A stretch of 64,000 bases of DNA, taken from assembly GCA_031272405.1 (NCBI GenBank), contig JAISTW010000047.1, positions 36,880-100,879 on the forward strand, written 5' to 3'. The position numbers were made by a program, and so were the translations under genes. Shown one piece after another: positions 1-11,500 of this stretch. This stretch comes from Desulfovibrio sp. Lineage in GTDB: Bacteria; Desulfobacterota; Desulfovibrionia; Desulfovibrionales; Desulfovibrionaceae. Every line of letters starts with the position of its first letter. The stretch's first letter is position 1. A model generated the notes under the pieces. It ran no database searches. It saw nothing but the letters and a program-made list of their open reading frames with translations, and had not been told where the DNA came from.

Positions 1-509
1 GATTGCTGTGTTTTTTCCGAAGCGTTGAGGAGCATGCGCAGGGTTTGCACTTCCTCCCGCAATTCCGATGTCTGACCGCTTGCGGCTTGATCGGAAAGCA
101 ACGGCAATCTTTCGACAAGAACATGCATGAGCTGGGAAATCCCTTCCAAAGCCTGTGTCTGGCGCTCCAGCATCTGCAGGGCAGCCGCCGGAAAATGGGG
201 GGGAGCGGCTTGTTGTTGCTGCGCCGGGGCCGCTGCCTGCTGCACGGCAAGAGCATTGCTGGGGAAAAGGGCCGCAAGCGCGTCCTCAACAGCAATGGCG
301 GTGCGGGACTTTTGCATTTGGTCAAGAATGGCGGCGATAACCTCAAGCGTTTCCGGACGGTAGCGACGACGACGACCCTCGCCGACGCTTGGGATGAATT
401 GGGAAAATCGTTTGCAATAATAACGAGTTGTGGACTCAGGAAGGGAAAAATGCCGCGCTATGTCCGCAATGCTCAAAAGTCCTTCGGCCGGATTTGGTTT
501 TGACGACAT
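1..509 (-). CDS. MerR-type HTH regulator, C-terminus cut by window edge
   Basis: The minus frame is open from an ATG at 509 to the window edge, giving 169 codons with no stop. The first 75 residues form a MerR-like winged helix: SIADIARHFSLPESTTRYYC is the recognition part, followed by a basic wing with GEGRRRRYRPETLEVI. After it comes a linker rich in Ala, Gln and Pro (about residues 95-125), then a heptad-like helix (LREEVQTLRMLLNASEKTQQ) that probably dimerises. This resembles the MerR-like proteins common in Desulfovibrio, which lack a recognisable ligand domain. The target is unknown. The gene is absent from simple ORF lists because its stop lies outside the window. Confidence 0.75.
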   Translation of the reverse strand, partial: MSSKPNPAEGLLSIADIARHFSLPESTTRYYCKRFSQFIPSVGEGRRRRYRPETLEVIAAILDQMQKSRTAIAVEDALAALFPSNALAVQQAAAPAQQQQAAPPHFPAAALQMLERQTQALEGISQLMHVLVERLPLLSDQAASGQTSELREEVQTLRMLLNASEKTQQ

Positions 510-591
510 GGCGTATCTCCAGGTAAACGCGTCGGAATACAGGGTTCATGGCGGGCTTGCTCCCGACGCTTTTTCTAAAAATACTCTAAAG

Positions 592-624
592 AAAAATAAA
601 AAGCAACCATGCTGTTGCTCTTTT
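592..624 (-). terminator. Probable rho-independent terminator after the NlpC/P60 gene
   Basis: Read on the minus strand, AGCAAC (619-614) and GTTGCT (607-602) form a 6-bp stem around a 6-nt loop, followed by a T-rich run. It lies about 60 nt past the stop of the NlpC/P60 gene. The short stem keeps confidence moderate. Confidence 0.5.
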
Positions 625-685
625 GTGCGGATTTCGCAAAAAGCCGGCAAGCAGGCAGAAATAGGGGATGCGGCGTTGCGCGCGT

Positions 686-1207
686 TCAGCGGACTATGCG
701 CCGAACCGTAATCAGCTTGTCGCTCCAGTAGGGGGAATTGATGCTTTCCATGCGCACGTTGGCGCCCGCGCGCGGACTGTGGATGAAGGAATTTGCCCCG
801 GCGTGGATGCCGGTGTGCAGGCCGTTGATCGCGTGCGACGCGCGAAAGACAAGGATATCGCCTGGTCTTGCGCTGTCGCGCGGCACAGGATTGCCCGCCC
901 TGGCCTGTTCCACCGTCCTGCGCGGCACAGTCAGTCCGTTCTTGCTGTATGCCCACCAAATGAGACCAGAGCAGTCAAAGCCGGTCTGCGGCGATTTGCC
1001 GCCGGAGCGGTATTTCTTGCCCAACTGACTGTAGGCCGTGCTGACGACCTTGTGGGCCAGAGGCGGCGCCTCCCCGGCATCCTTGCGGCCCATGAAGCCG
1101 CACCCCCCCAGAAAAGGTCCGGCAAGGAGCGCGGCAAGCAGGGCTGCGCACAGGGCGCGCGGCGCAGGATTTTTTGTGCCCCGTGGTTTGGGGGCGTTCG
1201 TCTTCAT
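686..1207 (-). CDS. NlpC/P60 family cell-wall hydrolase, lipoprotein
   Basis: A 173-residue secreted peptidase with a hydrophobic stretch ending in a lipobox (LGGC), so it is expected to be lipid-anchored in the outer membrane or periplasm. The NlpC/P60 core shows the catalytic Cys in GFDCSGLIWWAY and the His in LHTGIHAGANSFIHSP. Family members cut D-Glu/DAP peptide bonds in peptidoglycan. I chose the ATG at 1207 because MKTNAPKP followed by a hydrophobic core is a normal signal sequence. The longer frame from 1267 would add 20 polar residues in front of it. No clear Shine-Dalgarno was found for either start. It is divergent from the chemoreceptor gene. Confidence 0.85.
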   Translation of the reverse strand: MKTNAPKPRGTKNPAPRALCAALLAALLAGPFLGGCGFMGRKDAGEAPPLAHKVVSTAYSQLGKKYRSGGKSPQTGFDCSGLIWWAYSKNGLTVPRRTVEQARAGNPVPRDSARPGDILVFRASHAINGLHTGIHAGANSFIHSPRAGANVRMESINSPYWSDKLITVRRIVR

Positions 1208-1336
1208 GTTATGCACACCGTTTTTCGTGTCTGCGTCATGCCGCATTGGCGGCCCATGCATTCTCATCGTCGGAAAACGACAAAAGTTAAGGTGTCGGAA
1301 AGCCGGAATCGTCAGGAGCGAGAGGTGTTTCGCACC

Positions 1337-1363
1337 TAATGTATTTTCGATTTTCGCCGATGT
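1337..1363 (+). promoter_or_regulatory. Sigma-28 (FliA) type promoter for the chemoreceptor
   Basis: TAATGTAT (1337-1344), an 11-nt spacer and GCCGATGT (1356-1363) match the flagellar sigma-28 consensus TAAAGTTT-N11-GCCGATAA at 12 of 16 positions with exact spacing. It sits 33 nt before the chemoreceptor ATG, which fits the known use of FliA for chemotaxis genes. Confidence 0.7.
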
Positions 1364-1396
1364 ATCTCTGTAGAACTGTTTTTATGGGGGTTGCAT

Positions 1397-4009
1397 ATGA
1401 CAATTTCAAAAAAGCTGATCAGTCTGGTCGTCGTGTCCGTTCTTCTGACCAGCCTTTCTCTGGCCTTCATAGCCGTGTATCTGCTGTCGGACTTCAGTGA
1501 GGACAACGCTCAGGCGACCCTGACATCGGTTCGGGAAACCATAGAAGCGGAAATCCTCACACAGAGCGAGGCGTTCGACTGTCTGGGAGCGGCCCTGGAA
1601 AAGGACGCGGAACTGGCCCAGGCATTCGCCGAAAAGGATATGAGCGTGATCAAGGCGAAAGCCGCCACGCTGATCGCCTCCGAAGCGGTGGATATCGTCA
1701 CCTTCACGGACGCTCAGGGCATGATTTTCTACAGAGGGCACAATCCCGGAGACGCGGGCGGCCCCGGCGGCAAGAATATTCTCGGGCCGCTCAAGTCCGG
1801 CAAGCGCTCCTGCGGGCTGGAAGCTGGCAACAAGATCAAGATGTCCCTTGGCTGCGGCATGCCCATACGCTATAAGGGAGAGATTGTCGGCGGGCTCCTG
1901 GTGGGGAGGAATTTGTCCAAAGGGGAGTTCGTCAAAAGCATCAAGAAAATTTTCGGCGTCGAGTGCACCATTTTTCTGGGCGAGGAACGCGTTTCCACCA
2001 CCATAGAGCGCGACGGGAAGCCCGTTATCGGCACAATGCTGAACAACAAGGCGATTTCCGACCGCGTGCTGGGCGCGGGCGAAACGGTCCATACCCAGAA
2101 TATCATCGCCGGCCAGGAATACAAAACCGTCTATTGGCCCTGGAAGGACTTGAGCGGGAAAAACGCCGGCATGCTCTTTGCGGGGCTTTCCAGCGCCAAG
2201 CTCGAAGCCGGACTGAGGGTCAGTTTTCTGCTGATCAGCGCGGCCAGCGCTGTGATCGCCCTGCTGGTGATCGGCGGCGGATTGTATATTTCGCGCGGCA
2301 TAGTCATCCCCCTGAACAAGCTGGCTACAGTGGCGGATGCCGTCGCAGCCGGGGATTTCCAGCAGAATGTGGATACCGGCGGCAAGGACGAGATCGGCCA
2401 CCTCGCCCGCGCCTTCCAGCTCATGATACATCAGCTTGAGGAACGGCTTGGTTTTGCCCAGGGCCTCATGAACGGGATCGCCATCCCCTTCCTGGTTGTG
2501 GATCAGGATGGCAGGATGACCTATCTGAACAAGCAGCTTCTGGAGCTGTGGGGGAGGCCGGGAGAGCCCGCCCAGTATTTGGGCAAAACGTCGGGCGATT
2601 TTCTGTCCGGTGACCCACAGGTGAAAACGCCCGTGGATTCCGTGCTGCAAACAAAAAAATCGCTGCTCAATCATCCGCTTTCCAGGCCCAACGCCTGCGG
2701 CGTCAAAAAAGCGTTGCGCCTGAGCGTTTCCCCATTGGAGGATCTGGTGGGCAACTCTATCGGGGCCTGCATGTTCTTCCAGGACGAAACGGAAATTCGC
2801 GCCCAGCAGGACAGAATCATGGCCCTCAATGAGCGTATCACCGCGTCCATCAACGCGGCACACGATATTTCGGAACAGCAGTCCCAGTCTTTTGGGCGGC
2901 TGATTGAGCAGCTGCGCGTGACTTCCGTGAGCTCGGCCAATCAGCATGAAAGTTCCGCCCGCGTCATGGAAAGCGTCAACGTTATGAGTCAAACCCTCGA
3001 AATGCTGGCCGGCAAGGCCAAGCAGACCACAGACGAGTCCAGGGCCACCATGTCGGAAGCCGAAGACGGCAAGAAGGTCGTCAGCGAAACAGTCAACAAT
3101 ATTGATCAGGTCGCCTCCTACGCCGAACGCACGGAAAAGGCCATTCAGGAATTGAGCCGGCGCACGGAAGGCATCAACAATATCGTTGAGCTGATCAAGG
3201 ATATCGCCGACCAGACCAACCTGCTTGCTTTGAACGCCGCCATTGAAGCGGCCAGAGCAGGCGAAGCCGGCAGGGGTTTTGCCGTCGTCGCGGACGAAGT
3301 GCGCAAGCTGGCGGAAAAAACCATGAACGCCACGGACGAAGTCAACAAGTCCGTTACCGAGTTGCAGGCAGAGGTTTCCATCGGCATCAAAATGACCACG
3401 GAAACGGTGCGCGTGGCACGCTCCGCCACGGAACTGGCTCAAAAGTCGGGGCAGAGTCTGGAAAGCATCGTGCAGACCGCCGACAGCACGGCCGCCGCCG
3501 TGATGGGAATTGCCGACGAAACAGCGGAACAGGCCCGCACCGGCACGGGGCTTGCCTCCGAAATGCAAAAAATGATGGATTTGTCGCATCAGACGTCGGA
3601 AAATATGGAGACTTCCCAAACCTTCATCGAGGAGTTGTCCAAGCATTCGCAGGCGTTGCGGAGCATGATTGAAAGCATGGGTTCCGACCGCCGTTCCTCG
3701 GAACGTCACAGCCTGGATTTCCGGTGCCAGGCCATGCTTGAGGGATTGTCCGCACAGCCCTTTGGCGTCAGGATCATGGACATCAGCACGGACGGCATCC
3801 GGCTTGAGGGTGATTTTCCCGAAATGGAAGCGCATGGCGAGGCGATCAAAATCGTGTCGGCCGAAGCGCCCTTCAGCGGCATTCTCGCCGGCAGGCGCGG
3901 AAAGCTGAGCTGGGTGGACGGGCGGTTCTGCGGGATGTTCTTTGACGACAAAATCAACGATGATGACCTGCAAGCCGCGATTGTGGAGAAGAGCAGCAAG
4001 GAATGGTAG
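1397..4009 (+). CDS. Methyl-accepting chemotaxis protein with Cache, HAMP, PAS and C-terminal PilZ domains
   Basis: An 870-residue receptor. TM1 is at about 9-31, a periplasmic Cache-type sensor at about 32-273, TM2 at about 275-300, HAMP to about 350, and a PAS domain at about 355-470 ([20 protein letters not shown]). The long coiled signalling domain contains the CheA-binding tip [20 protein letters not shown]. After about residue 763 comes a PilZ domain with both c-di-GMP signatures: RRSSER (RxxxR) and DISTDG (D/NxSxxG). The receptor should therefore couple an outside ligand, and possibly c-di-GMP, to the flagellar switch. The ATG at 1397 follows a GGGGGT ribosome-binding run at 1385-1391. 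The TTG at 1391 is less likely because it overlaps that run. The ligand is unknown. Confidence 0.93.
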   Translation: MTISKKLISLVVVSVLLTSLSLAFIAVYLLSDFSEDNAQATLTSVRETIEAEILTQSEAFDCLGAALEKDAELAQAFAEKDMSVIKAKAATLIASEAVDIVTFTDAQGMIFYRGHNPGDAGGPGGKNILGPLKSGKRSCGLEAGNKIKMSLGCGMPIRYKGEIVGGLLVGRNLSKGEFVKSIKKIFGVECTIFLGEERVSTTIERDGKPVIGTMLNNKAISDRVLGAGETVHTQNIIAGQEYKTVYWPWKDLSGKNAGMLFAGLSSAKLEAGLRVSFLLISAASAVIALLVIGGGLYISRGIVIPLNKLATVADAVAAGDFQQNVDTGGKDEIGHLARAFQLMIHQLEERLGFAQGLMNGIAIPFLVVDQDGRMTYLNKQLLELWGRPGEPAQYLGKTSGDFLSGDPQVKTPVDSVLQTKKSLLNHPLSRPNACGVKKALRLSVSPLEDLVGNSIGACMFFQDETEIRAQQDRIMALNERITASINAAHDISEQQSQSFGRLIEQLRVTSVSSANQHESSARVMESVNVMSQTLEMLAGKAKQTTDESRATMSEAEDGKKVVSETVNNIDQVASYAERTEKAIQELSRRTEGINNIVELIKDIADQTNLLALNAAIEAARAGEAGRGFAVVADEVRKLAEKTMNATDEVNKSVTELQAEVSIGIKMTTETVRVARSATELAQKSGQSLESIVQTADSTAAAVMGIADETAEQARTGTGLASEMQKMMDLSHQTSENMETSQTFIEELSKHSQALRSMIESMGSDRRSSERHSLDFRCQAMLEGLSAQPFGVRIMDISTDGIRLEGDFPEMEAHGEAIKIVSAEAPFSGILAGRRGKLSWVDGRFCGMFFDDKINDDDLQAAIVEKSSKEW

Positions 4010-4027
4010 CTGTTTGCGCCCCCGCGA

Positions 4028-4059
4028 CCCCGTTCCCCGCAGGGGGAACGGGGTTTTTT
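4028..4059 (+). terminator. Rho-independent terminator after the chemoreceptor
   Basis: An 11-bp perfect GC-rich stem, CCCCGTTCCCC (4028-4038) with GGGGAACGGGG (4043-4053), has a 4-nt loop and is followed by six T. It lies 18 nt after the chemoreceptor stop. Confidence 0.93.
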
Positions 4060-4127
4060 ATTTACCGCGGCGGCAAAAGAGCGTATAGACCACTGCGGAC
4101 GCAAACAGTCTGCTGCAGGGGGGATTC

Positions 4128-4919
4128 GTGAACACGGGAATCACAGTCATAAAATACGGCGGTCACGCCATGACGGACGGGGCATTGGCCGCGGCTTTCG
4201 CCGCCGACATCGCCGCCCTGTCCGGGGCAGGCGGGCGTTTTGTCGTCGTCCACGGCGGCGGCCCGCAGATTACGGATCTGTTGGGACGGTTGCGCGTGGA
4301 GAGCCGCTTTGTGGACGGTTTGCGCGTGACGGACGCCGAAACCATGCGGGTTGTGGAAATGGCCCTGTGCGGCGAAGTCAACAAGGCTGTGGTCAGCGCC
4401 TTCGCGCAACGGGGGGTGCGCGCCGTCGGCCTGAGCGGTCGTGACGGCGGCCTGCTGCGGGCTGTGGTCAAAAATCCCGCCCTCGGGCTGGTCGGACAGG
4501 TGCGCTCCGTGGACGCCGCTGTGCTGGAATGCCTGCTGAATGGCGGTTTTACGCCTGTTGTGGCGCCGGTCGGCGCCGGCCCCGAAGGTCAGGCTTTGAA
4601 CATCAACGCCGACACTGCCGCCGGGGCCATTGCCGGGGCCCTGAAGGCCGCCGCCTTTGTGCTTGTTTCCGACGTGCCCGGCGTTCTGGGGCCGGACAAA
4701 AGCCTCCTCCCGAGCCTGGACAGGGCCGGGGCGGAGCGGCTCAGGGCCGAGGGCGTCATCTCCGGCGGCATGATCCCCAAGGTGGAGGCCTGCCTCCACG
4801 CCCTTGACGCCGGTTGCGGGAGCGCCCTCATTCTGGACGGCCGCGCGCCTTCCAGCCTGCGTCGCTTTTTGACAGCCGGCGAGCCTTTGGGCACACGAAT
4901 CACGTCCCGCGCGGCATAG
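4128..4919 (+). CDS. argB: Acetylglutamate kinase
   Basis: A 263-residue amino-acid kinase that phosphorylates N-acetyl-L-glutamate, the second step of arginine synthesis. Visible motifs are the N-terminal lysine and glycine loop (VIKYGGHAM), the substrate loop VVHGGGPQITDLL, the NADTAAGAIAGAL segment, and SGGMIPKVEACLHAL near the end, where the lysine contacts ATP. The start is a GTG at 4128 preceded by a GCAGGGGGG ribosome-binding run. The gene stands alone between the chemoreceptor terminator and the convergent Skp-like gene. Length and order of motifs are normal for the family. Confidence 0.96.
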   Translation: MNTGITVIKYGGHAMTDGALAAAFAADIAALSGAGGRFVVVHGGGPQITDLLGRLRVESRFVDGLRVTDAETMRVVEMALCGEVNKAVVSAFAQRGVRAVGLSGRDGGLLRAVVKNPALGLVGQVRSVDAAVLECLLNGGFTPVVAPVGAGPEGQALNINADTAAGAIAGALKAAAFVLVSDVPGVLGPDKSLLPSLDRAGAERLRAEGVISGGMIPKVEACLHALDAGCGSALILDGRAPSSLRRFLTAGEPLGTRITSRAA

Positions 4920-4931
4920 AGCCGGTTGGTT

Positions 4932-5507
4932 TTACCGCGCGGCCGGACGCAGATTCTTTTTCGGCTCGTTTTTGCCCTGCTCCCTTTGCGCTCCCGCGGG
5001 TTGTTCCGGCGGGCTGACCGTGACCACAGGCAGATCGGGAAATTTCACCTTTTTGGTGTTCATGGCCTCCATGACCGTCATGGTGATGTCGTGGGTTCCG
5101 CTGGCGTCCAGCAGGTTCTGCAGGGCTATGACGGCGACGGCCTTGTTCGTCTGCCGCCACTTTTTGACTTCCTCCACCAAGAGGTTGTGGACGATCTGCC
5201 GCACCTGGGCTTCCTCGGCCCGTATCTGCTGCTGCAGCGTCTGCAGCCCGTTGGCCAGCGTCACGCGGCGCTGCTCCGGCGGCTCGTTCTTCGACGCCTC
5301 CTGCAACTGCTTCCAGCCGTCCTGCAAACGCGCTGTGGCCGCTTCCAGATGGCTAATGCCTTCCTTGGCCGCGCGGGAATCACGCATCACGCGTTCCACG
5401 TCCACCACAGCCAGGGTCAGGGTCTGGTGGCCCTTGTCTTCGCTTTTCCAGCAACCGCAGATCAGCAGGGGCAGGGCCAGCAGCGCGGTCAGGAGAATGT
5501 GTCGCAT
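4932..5507 (-). CDS. OmpH/Skp-like periplasmic protein, predicted lipoprotein
   Basis: A 191-residue protein starting MRHILLTALLALPLLICGCW, a signal peptide with lipobox ICGC. A long helical part follows (about residues 45-130, with Lys/Gln/Glu-rich repeats), as in the Skp/OmpH family of periplasmic holdases that escort outer-membrane proteins to the Bam complex. The tail is Pro, Gln and Lys rich. I prefer the ATG at 5507 over 5519 because it begins directly at the signal peptide. It lies 21 nt after the stop of the giant autotransporter on the same strand, so the two are probably co-transcribed. A lipid anchor is unusual, because classical Skp is soluble. Confidence 0.7.
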   Translation of the reverse strand: MRHILLTALLALPLLICGCWKSEDKGHQTLTLAVVDVERVMRDSRAAKEGISHLEAATARLQDGWKQLQEASKNEPPEQRRVTLANGLQTLQQQIRAEEAQVRQIVHNLLVEEVKKWRQTNKAVAVIALQNLLDASGTHDITMTVMEAMNTKKVKFPDLPVVTVSPPEQPAGAQREQGKNEPKKNLRPAAR

Positions 5508-5528
5508 ATCCACACGCATCTCCCGTCC

Positions 5529-8500
5529 TTAAAATTCCACCCGGAACGTGCCGAACAGGGCGTGGTTGGTGTTGTGCTCCGAGGCGATGAGGTTGTAGTT
5601 CAGGCCAAAGGAGACCGTGTCGTTGCCGAATTCCAGACCAACGCCGCCCATGTAGGAGACGTAATCCATAACCCGGTTTTCCATCTCGGCCTTGCCGTCC
5701 GTTCCGGTGAAGCGCACCTTGGTCTTGTTTTCCAGGTCGCCCGCGGCGGGTATGACGGCCAGATCCAGGCTCGGTTTGACGCGCCAGCCGTTGCCGGTGC
5801 TGATGGGTTTGGAGATGGCCACGCCCACGGGGAATGTCCAGATGTTCTGGCTGACCCGGTCCGCCTTGAGCACAGTGCTGTCGCTCTTGACGCTGTGGGC
5901 GTCCGTGACCAGGTTGGTGTAGCGCGCGCCCGCGTGCGGGATGACGTCAACAACCGGGGTGACGATCTTGTATTCGGCGCGCAGGCCAGCGCTCACCGCG
6001 TGGGACTGGATGTCCGACTTCAGATCGCGCATGGCCATGCCCCTGGACAGTTCCTGTTTCACGTTGTTCCACACGCTGGTGTAGGTGAGGTCAGCGGTGA
6101 GGCCGAAGTTGCGGGCCGTCATGCCGGCGTAGGCGCCCAGGCCCCAGAAGTTGAAGTGGTTGGTGGTTTCCGCCAGGTCGCCGCCGCCGGAGGCGTAGCC
6201 GCCGCCCATGTGGGCCGTGACGCCGAAGCGGGCCGTGTTGGCCACAGTGTAGTCCGCGCCCACGGCAACACCGCCCAGGCCGCCGCTGTAGTCCTGCTTG
6301 AAGGTGTCCCCGGCCTTGATTTCATGTCCGTTGGCGCTCTGGTAGAGCGGAATGGCCCAGAGGGCCAGGCCGAGCTTGTGCGCGCCGGGGCTTTCCAGCG
6401 TGCCGTCAGCGCGCACGGCGCGCAGGCCGGAATGGGGCTGGGCCAGGGAGGTGCGTTGGGTTATCGCGCCGCCGGCCGCGTTGTTTGCGGCTAGGGTCAT
6501 GGGCGCCACCGCGCCGAGCTGGGCAAAGCGGGCCGCGCTTTCTATGGTGATGGTCGCGGATTTGGGGTCGTTGCCCAGGCCGATATTGCGGGTCGCGTCC
6601 CAGGCAGTGGCGCGGGACAGGAAGCGCACCCCGGCCGCATTGGCATCCATATTTTCACGGCCGTTCACAAGGTACATATTGTCAACGATGTGGACGAGTT
6701 GATCGTCAAGGTCAGGCAGCCAGTTTTTTGCGGAATTGAATTTTGCTTCAAACCAGCCGTCGTGGCCAGCGGCGCGCGTCAGGACAATGCTTCTGGATTG
6801 CGTGCTCAGGTTGCTTCCGTTCCAACCGGTGCTGGCCGCGTAGGCGGCGGCATCCAGGTTGATGTTATCGCCCAGAACTATGTAGGTTTGGTTTATTTGG
6901 GCGTCAGCAATGCGCAATTTTGCGCCGTTGTACACTGTCGCCTGCGTGGCGGCAGTGGCGGACAGGGCTTCATTGGCTCCCAGGGCGGCGTCGCCTCTCA
7001 CGACCAGCAGAGAATTGCCCGCGAAAGTGATTGTTGGCGAATTAGAGTTGAATGCGTCATTAAGTGCTGTATTAAGCGCATTGTAATTCATGCCACCGTC
7101 CACGATCAGGCTGTACCCTGTTCCTGCGCTATAGCCCAGGCGCATGGGATTGTATATGCCCAGGGCCGCCTGAACACCGTTCTGGGTCAGACCTTTGCCG
7201 TTTGTGACTTGGTTAACTTGATCCGCCAGCCAAGTCAGATCAGGCGTACCAAGGGTCAACATGGAATTTTGTCCAACTCCCACGCCGCCATCAATAACGT
7301 TGGTGCCATTGTTGAAGTTCCCAATGCCGACTTTGTTCGGGCCGTCAGCTGCCCAAGACGGGTCAACAATGAGGTTGCCGCTATTGAGTGCCAAAGTGCG
7401 AACCTGCAAAGTGCTGGCTTTTGTGTCCTGTGTTGTGCCAACAGCAATTGTATGACCTGCTGAGCCTTGCATGTTAACAATAATAGCATGTGTACCTTGG
7501 TTTATGTTGACATCATCGTTGAATTTGGCATTCATGATAGCAACAGTAGAGTCTTCGAATAATGTATGACCATTAAAGGCAGAAGTTGCGCCAAATGCGG
7601 ACGGAGTAGGATTTTGTGTGTAGAGAATTTCATGGAGATTGGCATCTTTTGGTATAATGGCAAGAGTACTGTTTTTAACTTTTGTCTCGCCAGAAACATC
7701 CATTTGATGCGCGATAATGATACTTTCGTTCTCGGCAGTAAAGCCAGTGGTCGAAATTTTGGTAGCTCCTACGGCGCTGTTCATCGCACTTAGCTGATCA
7801 GCTATAATAGAATTCGCGATAAGAGTGCTTTTATTGTCCAAAGTAATATTATGCGAGTTCAGATTCTTACCATAAGTCTCCAAATCAGTGAAGACTTGTT
7901 GAAGATCAGAATAGACTTTCTCAGCATTAGCTGGATTAACCACAGTGCTATTGCTGCTCAATGTTTTTACATCATTGACAATTTTCTCAGAGGCAGCAGG
8001 GTCAGGATTAAACAAGACCAAGCTGCTGCCATTGACAACCTCAACATTTTGCAGCTTTTCTGTTGCGCCTATATCGCCAGCAAATAATATGCTGCCGTCT
8101 GTGACTTTGATAATTCCTTTGTCGGCAATTTCTGTAGTAATGTCGCCTGTCGTGACTTTGCTGGGGCTGACCTGACCGTTTGCCGCAGTAAAGCCGCTGA
8201 CATTGAGTTGGGAATCACCTCCATCGTTCCGTAAGGTTACATCTGCAACGCGGCTGCCAAGCTCAACTGCCGGGTCAGACTGTAGCGTTACCTGGCCCGC
8301 TCCTATGCTCAGGTTGCCGGCCTCACCTACATGTGTAGTAGGATCAACTTCTTTAGCCACCAGAAGAGAGTAGCCTTCATTGTCATGGGCTAGAATTTCT
8401 GCATCATTCTTATTCGGGTTGTAGCTGCCCGTGAGCGTAAGGTTATTGTTGCCGTTTTTGAGCGTGGTAGCGCCGACAGTCAGTTCAACTCCAGCCGCTT

Positions 8501-11500
8501 TCTCAAGCCCTACGTTGACGCTGGCAGCAGGCTCGGGCACATCTTTAACGATAATATCACCGGTGTTCTCCCCGGAATCATAGTTTTTAAAATTCCCAAG
8601 GTTGTTGTCAGCAATTGTTTGGTTTACAGTGTCGTAGTCGATACGACGATCAACAGCTCCTGCCACAAGATTCACGTCCACTCTCGCTTGATTTAAATCA
8701 ATCATGTTGGCGGAGTCACTCGCACCAAGCAGATTTTCTTTCAGGTCACCAAGTTGAGTTGTGGTAAGAGGATCGGCACCCAAATCCTTAAGCGAGATTG
8801 TACCGCCATTGTTGGATGCGGTGACTATCTGGCCGTCATAACCGTTACCATCCAGCACATCAACTAATGTTTTGCCAGAGTTATCCTGCATTGAGGCGGC
8901 GGTAGTAACCAGCTCCGCCTTGTCGTCCAGCACGATGTTGCCGCCGGCGCTGGAAGACACCAAAGCGCCGTTGCTGACGTCCAGCGTTGCTCCGTTGGCG
9001 ATGGTGAGAGCGTCAGAACCTGAAGTGGAGCTTGCGATGTTGATGGTGGAGCCGGAACCCTCTTTCAGGCTCCAGTCCCCGCCGTTGACGTTCATTTTGC
9101 CCGTATTCTCAACGGATACGTTGCCGTTGATCACGCCCGCGTCATTCTTGCCGGTTTGGCCAAGTTCCAGGCTGCCGATGTCGCTGGCATTGTCGCTGAT
9201 GACCAGCGTTGGGCCAGTATTGCGATTTTTGTCCAGCACATTGAGGCCGGACTGCGCGGACAGTGTGCCGGAAGCGACCGTAAGCTTCAGGGTTGCGGGG
9301 TCGGTGCCGTCAGCGTCGCTTTGCCGCGCGTTCAGGATATCGGCGTATATCGCGCCCTGCCCGATGTCCAAAGTGGAGTCGCCGCTGGGGGCAAGTTTGA
9401 GGGTAATTTCGCTGGGCTCGCCCGACACTTCATCCTTGCTTGTGACAGAACCGCCCTCTCCGAGATATATGCCTTCCGTCGTCGGATCGGTTGCGTCGGC
9501 TTTATGAAGAGCCCGCACATCAAGCCAGGCGCCGCCGTCATCGCCCGCCGCCTCTTTCGCGGCGGAGTCGTATGTCACAACAAGCGTCCCGCCATCATTC
9601 CCCACCCGGACCGCAACGTCGCCTGGTGTGCTGGAGACATCGTTCAACTGTTTTTCGCTGACCGTAAGCGTTGCGGGGGTTGCGGTGCCGGGCGCGCTGT
9701 TGACCGTGAAAAGCGTGGCTGAGGCGTGATCAACATCCAGAGTTGTCTCTGAAATGTCCAGATCCGATTGCACATCAATTTTCCCAGAGCCTGAAAGCGA
9801 CAGTGAGGAGTTGGAGTCGAGTGTAACCGGCCCACCTTTGATGGTCAGAGTGCCATTATTGTTGTTGGCAACAGCGCCGGACAGGGTTTGGCTGCCGGTT
9901 TGGGCGAAGGTCAGATAGGAGTTGTTGTTTATGTCTCCTGCATAGTTGTTGCCGGTTACGGAATTATTGTCGGAATCCATTGTGCCTGTGATGGTCAGTG
10001 TCCCTACTCCGTCCTTTGTCAGGCTTCCGGAACCGGATATGCCGCCGGACAGGGTCTGGTTACTGATCTGGTTGAAGGTCAAAGCGCCGTCGTTGACGAT
10101 GCCGCCTGCATAGTCGCCGTCGTGCGTGGTAATCGTCGTCCCGTTATAAGTATCGCCCAGGGTGCCGGTGACATTGAGCGTTGCGCCCTCACCGACATTC
10201 GTGCCGCCCGTGTATGTGTTGTTGCCGGCCAGGGTCAGCGTGTTCGTTCCGTTTTGGGTCAGCGTGCCGGAACCGGAGACAACCCCGGACAGGATCTGGT
10301 TCTCGGTCTGATTATTATTTTTGAAGATCAGCGCGCCGTCGTTGGCTATCGCCCCGTGGTAGTCATATCCAGCGGTGTCAGCATTGGAATCCAGCGTGCC
10401 GCCGACGCTGACCGTGCCTGCGTTGATGGTTGTATTGCCGCCGTAGGTATTGAGGCCGTTCAGATGAAGCGTGCCCGCGCCGTTTTTGACGACAAAGCCA
10501 TTCGCTCCGGCTATGCCGTCCGCATCTGTAATTGTCCTGAGAGGAGCGGCGTCGAATGTCGCTGTGGCGCCCTCGGCCAACATGATGGAGTTTCGAGTTT
10601 CAACACCGTTGTTTACGACTTTGTTGCCGCTGAAGGTGACATTATTGACTACCGCTCTGACTTCGATATCTTTGTTCGTCCAGATGGCGCCGCCCTGGGC
10701 CGTACCGTTGGTACTCACGGCGCTGTTGCCGGTGAAAGTCGAGTCCTTGACGGTAATTTTCTCATTGACGGGAGTTTCCAGATTCATCCAGATCGCTCCG
10801 CCCTGGGCGTAGCTGGCGGTGCCGGACGCCTTGTTTTCAGCCGTGTTGCCGGTAAACTCCGTGTTGTCAATAAGAGCGGATTCAACTTTTCCATTGCTTG
10901 TCGCCAGAATGGCCATTGCGCCGCCCGCGGCTGTGCTGGCTCCCACGCCGCCGACAACGACTTGCGCCGTGTTGCCGGTAAAGGAGGAATCGGACACGGT
11001 CAGGGTGAGAGCGTTGGCAGGGTCGCTCGGCGTTGGGCCGGTGTTGTCTTCCACAATGTAGAGGCCGCCGCCCCGCACATTGATATTGTCGGCGCTGTCT
11101 GGTGTGCCGGGGAAAACGCGCTGGGCCGTGTTGTTCAAAAACTCGGTGTAGGTTATGCTGACCTTTGTGTTCTGATTCTCGGTGTCGCCGATGTACAGGG
11201 CGCCGCCGCCGGCATAGCCGCCGCCGTCGGATGTGGCCGTGTTGCTGTCGAATGTGACTTTTTCTGTTGCTGTTCCGGTGATTTCCACAGTCGGGAAGGC
11301 GCTGACGTGCGCGCCGCCGCCGAGGGCAGAGAAGGCGTTTGAATCCGAGTTGTTGACTGCGTCGTAGCCCTTCTGCGTCGCCTGATTCTCCGTGAAGTTC
11401 GCGCCACCGGTAATGTAGAAGGAACTGCCGCCGCCGGTCCCGGAGACGTACAGACCGCCGCCCACACCGAGGGAAGCTGATGACCCGCCGTCAACGCTTA

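Noticed and set aside
1406..3973. 855-codon open frame on the minus strand
   Set aside because: It is fully antisense to the chemoreceptor, whose domains are clear. The composition (rich in His, Gly, Arg, Phe) is that of a mirror frame.
4926..6494. 522-codon open frame on the plus strand
   Set aside because: Lies opposite the Skp-like gene and the autotransporter barrel, which carry real domain signatures.
9800..10500. CRISPR-like or tandem DNA repeats in the autotransporter
   Set aside because: The repetition is at protein level (autotransporter-associated strand repeats). Unit length and DNA sequence vary and there are no spacers.
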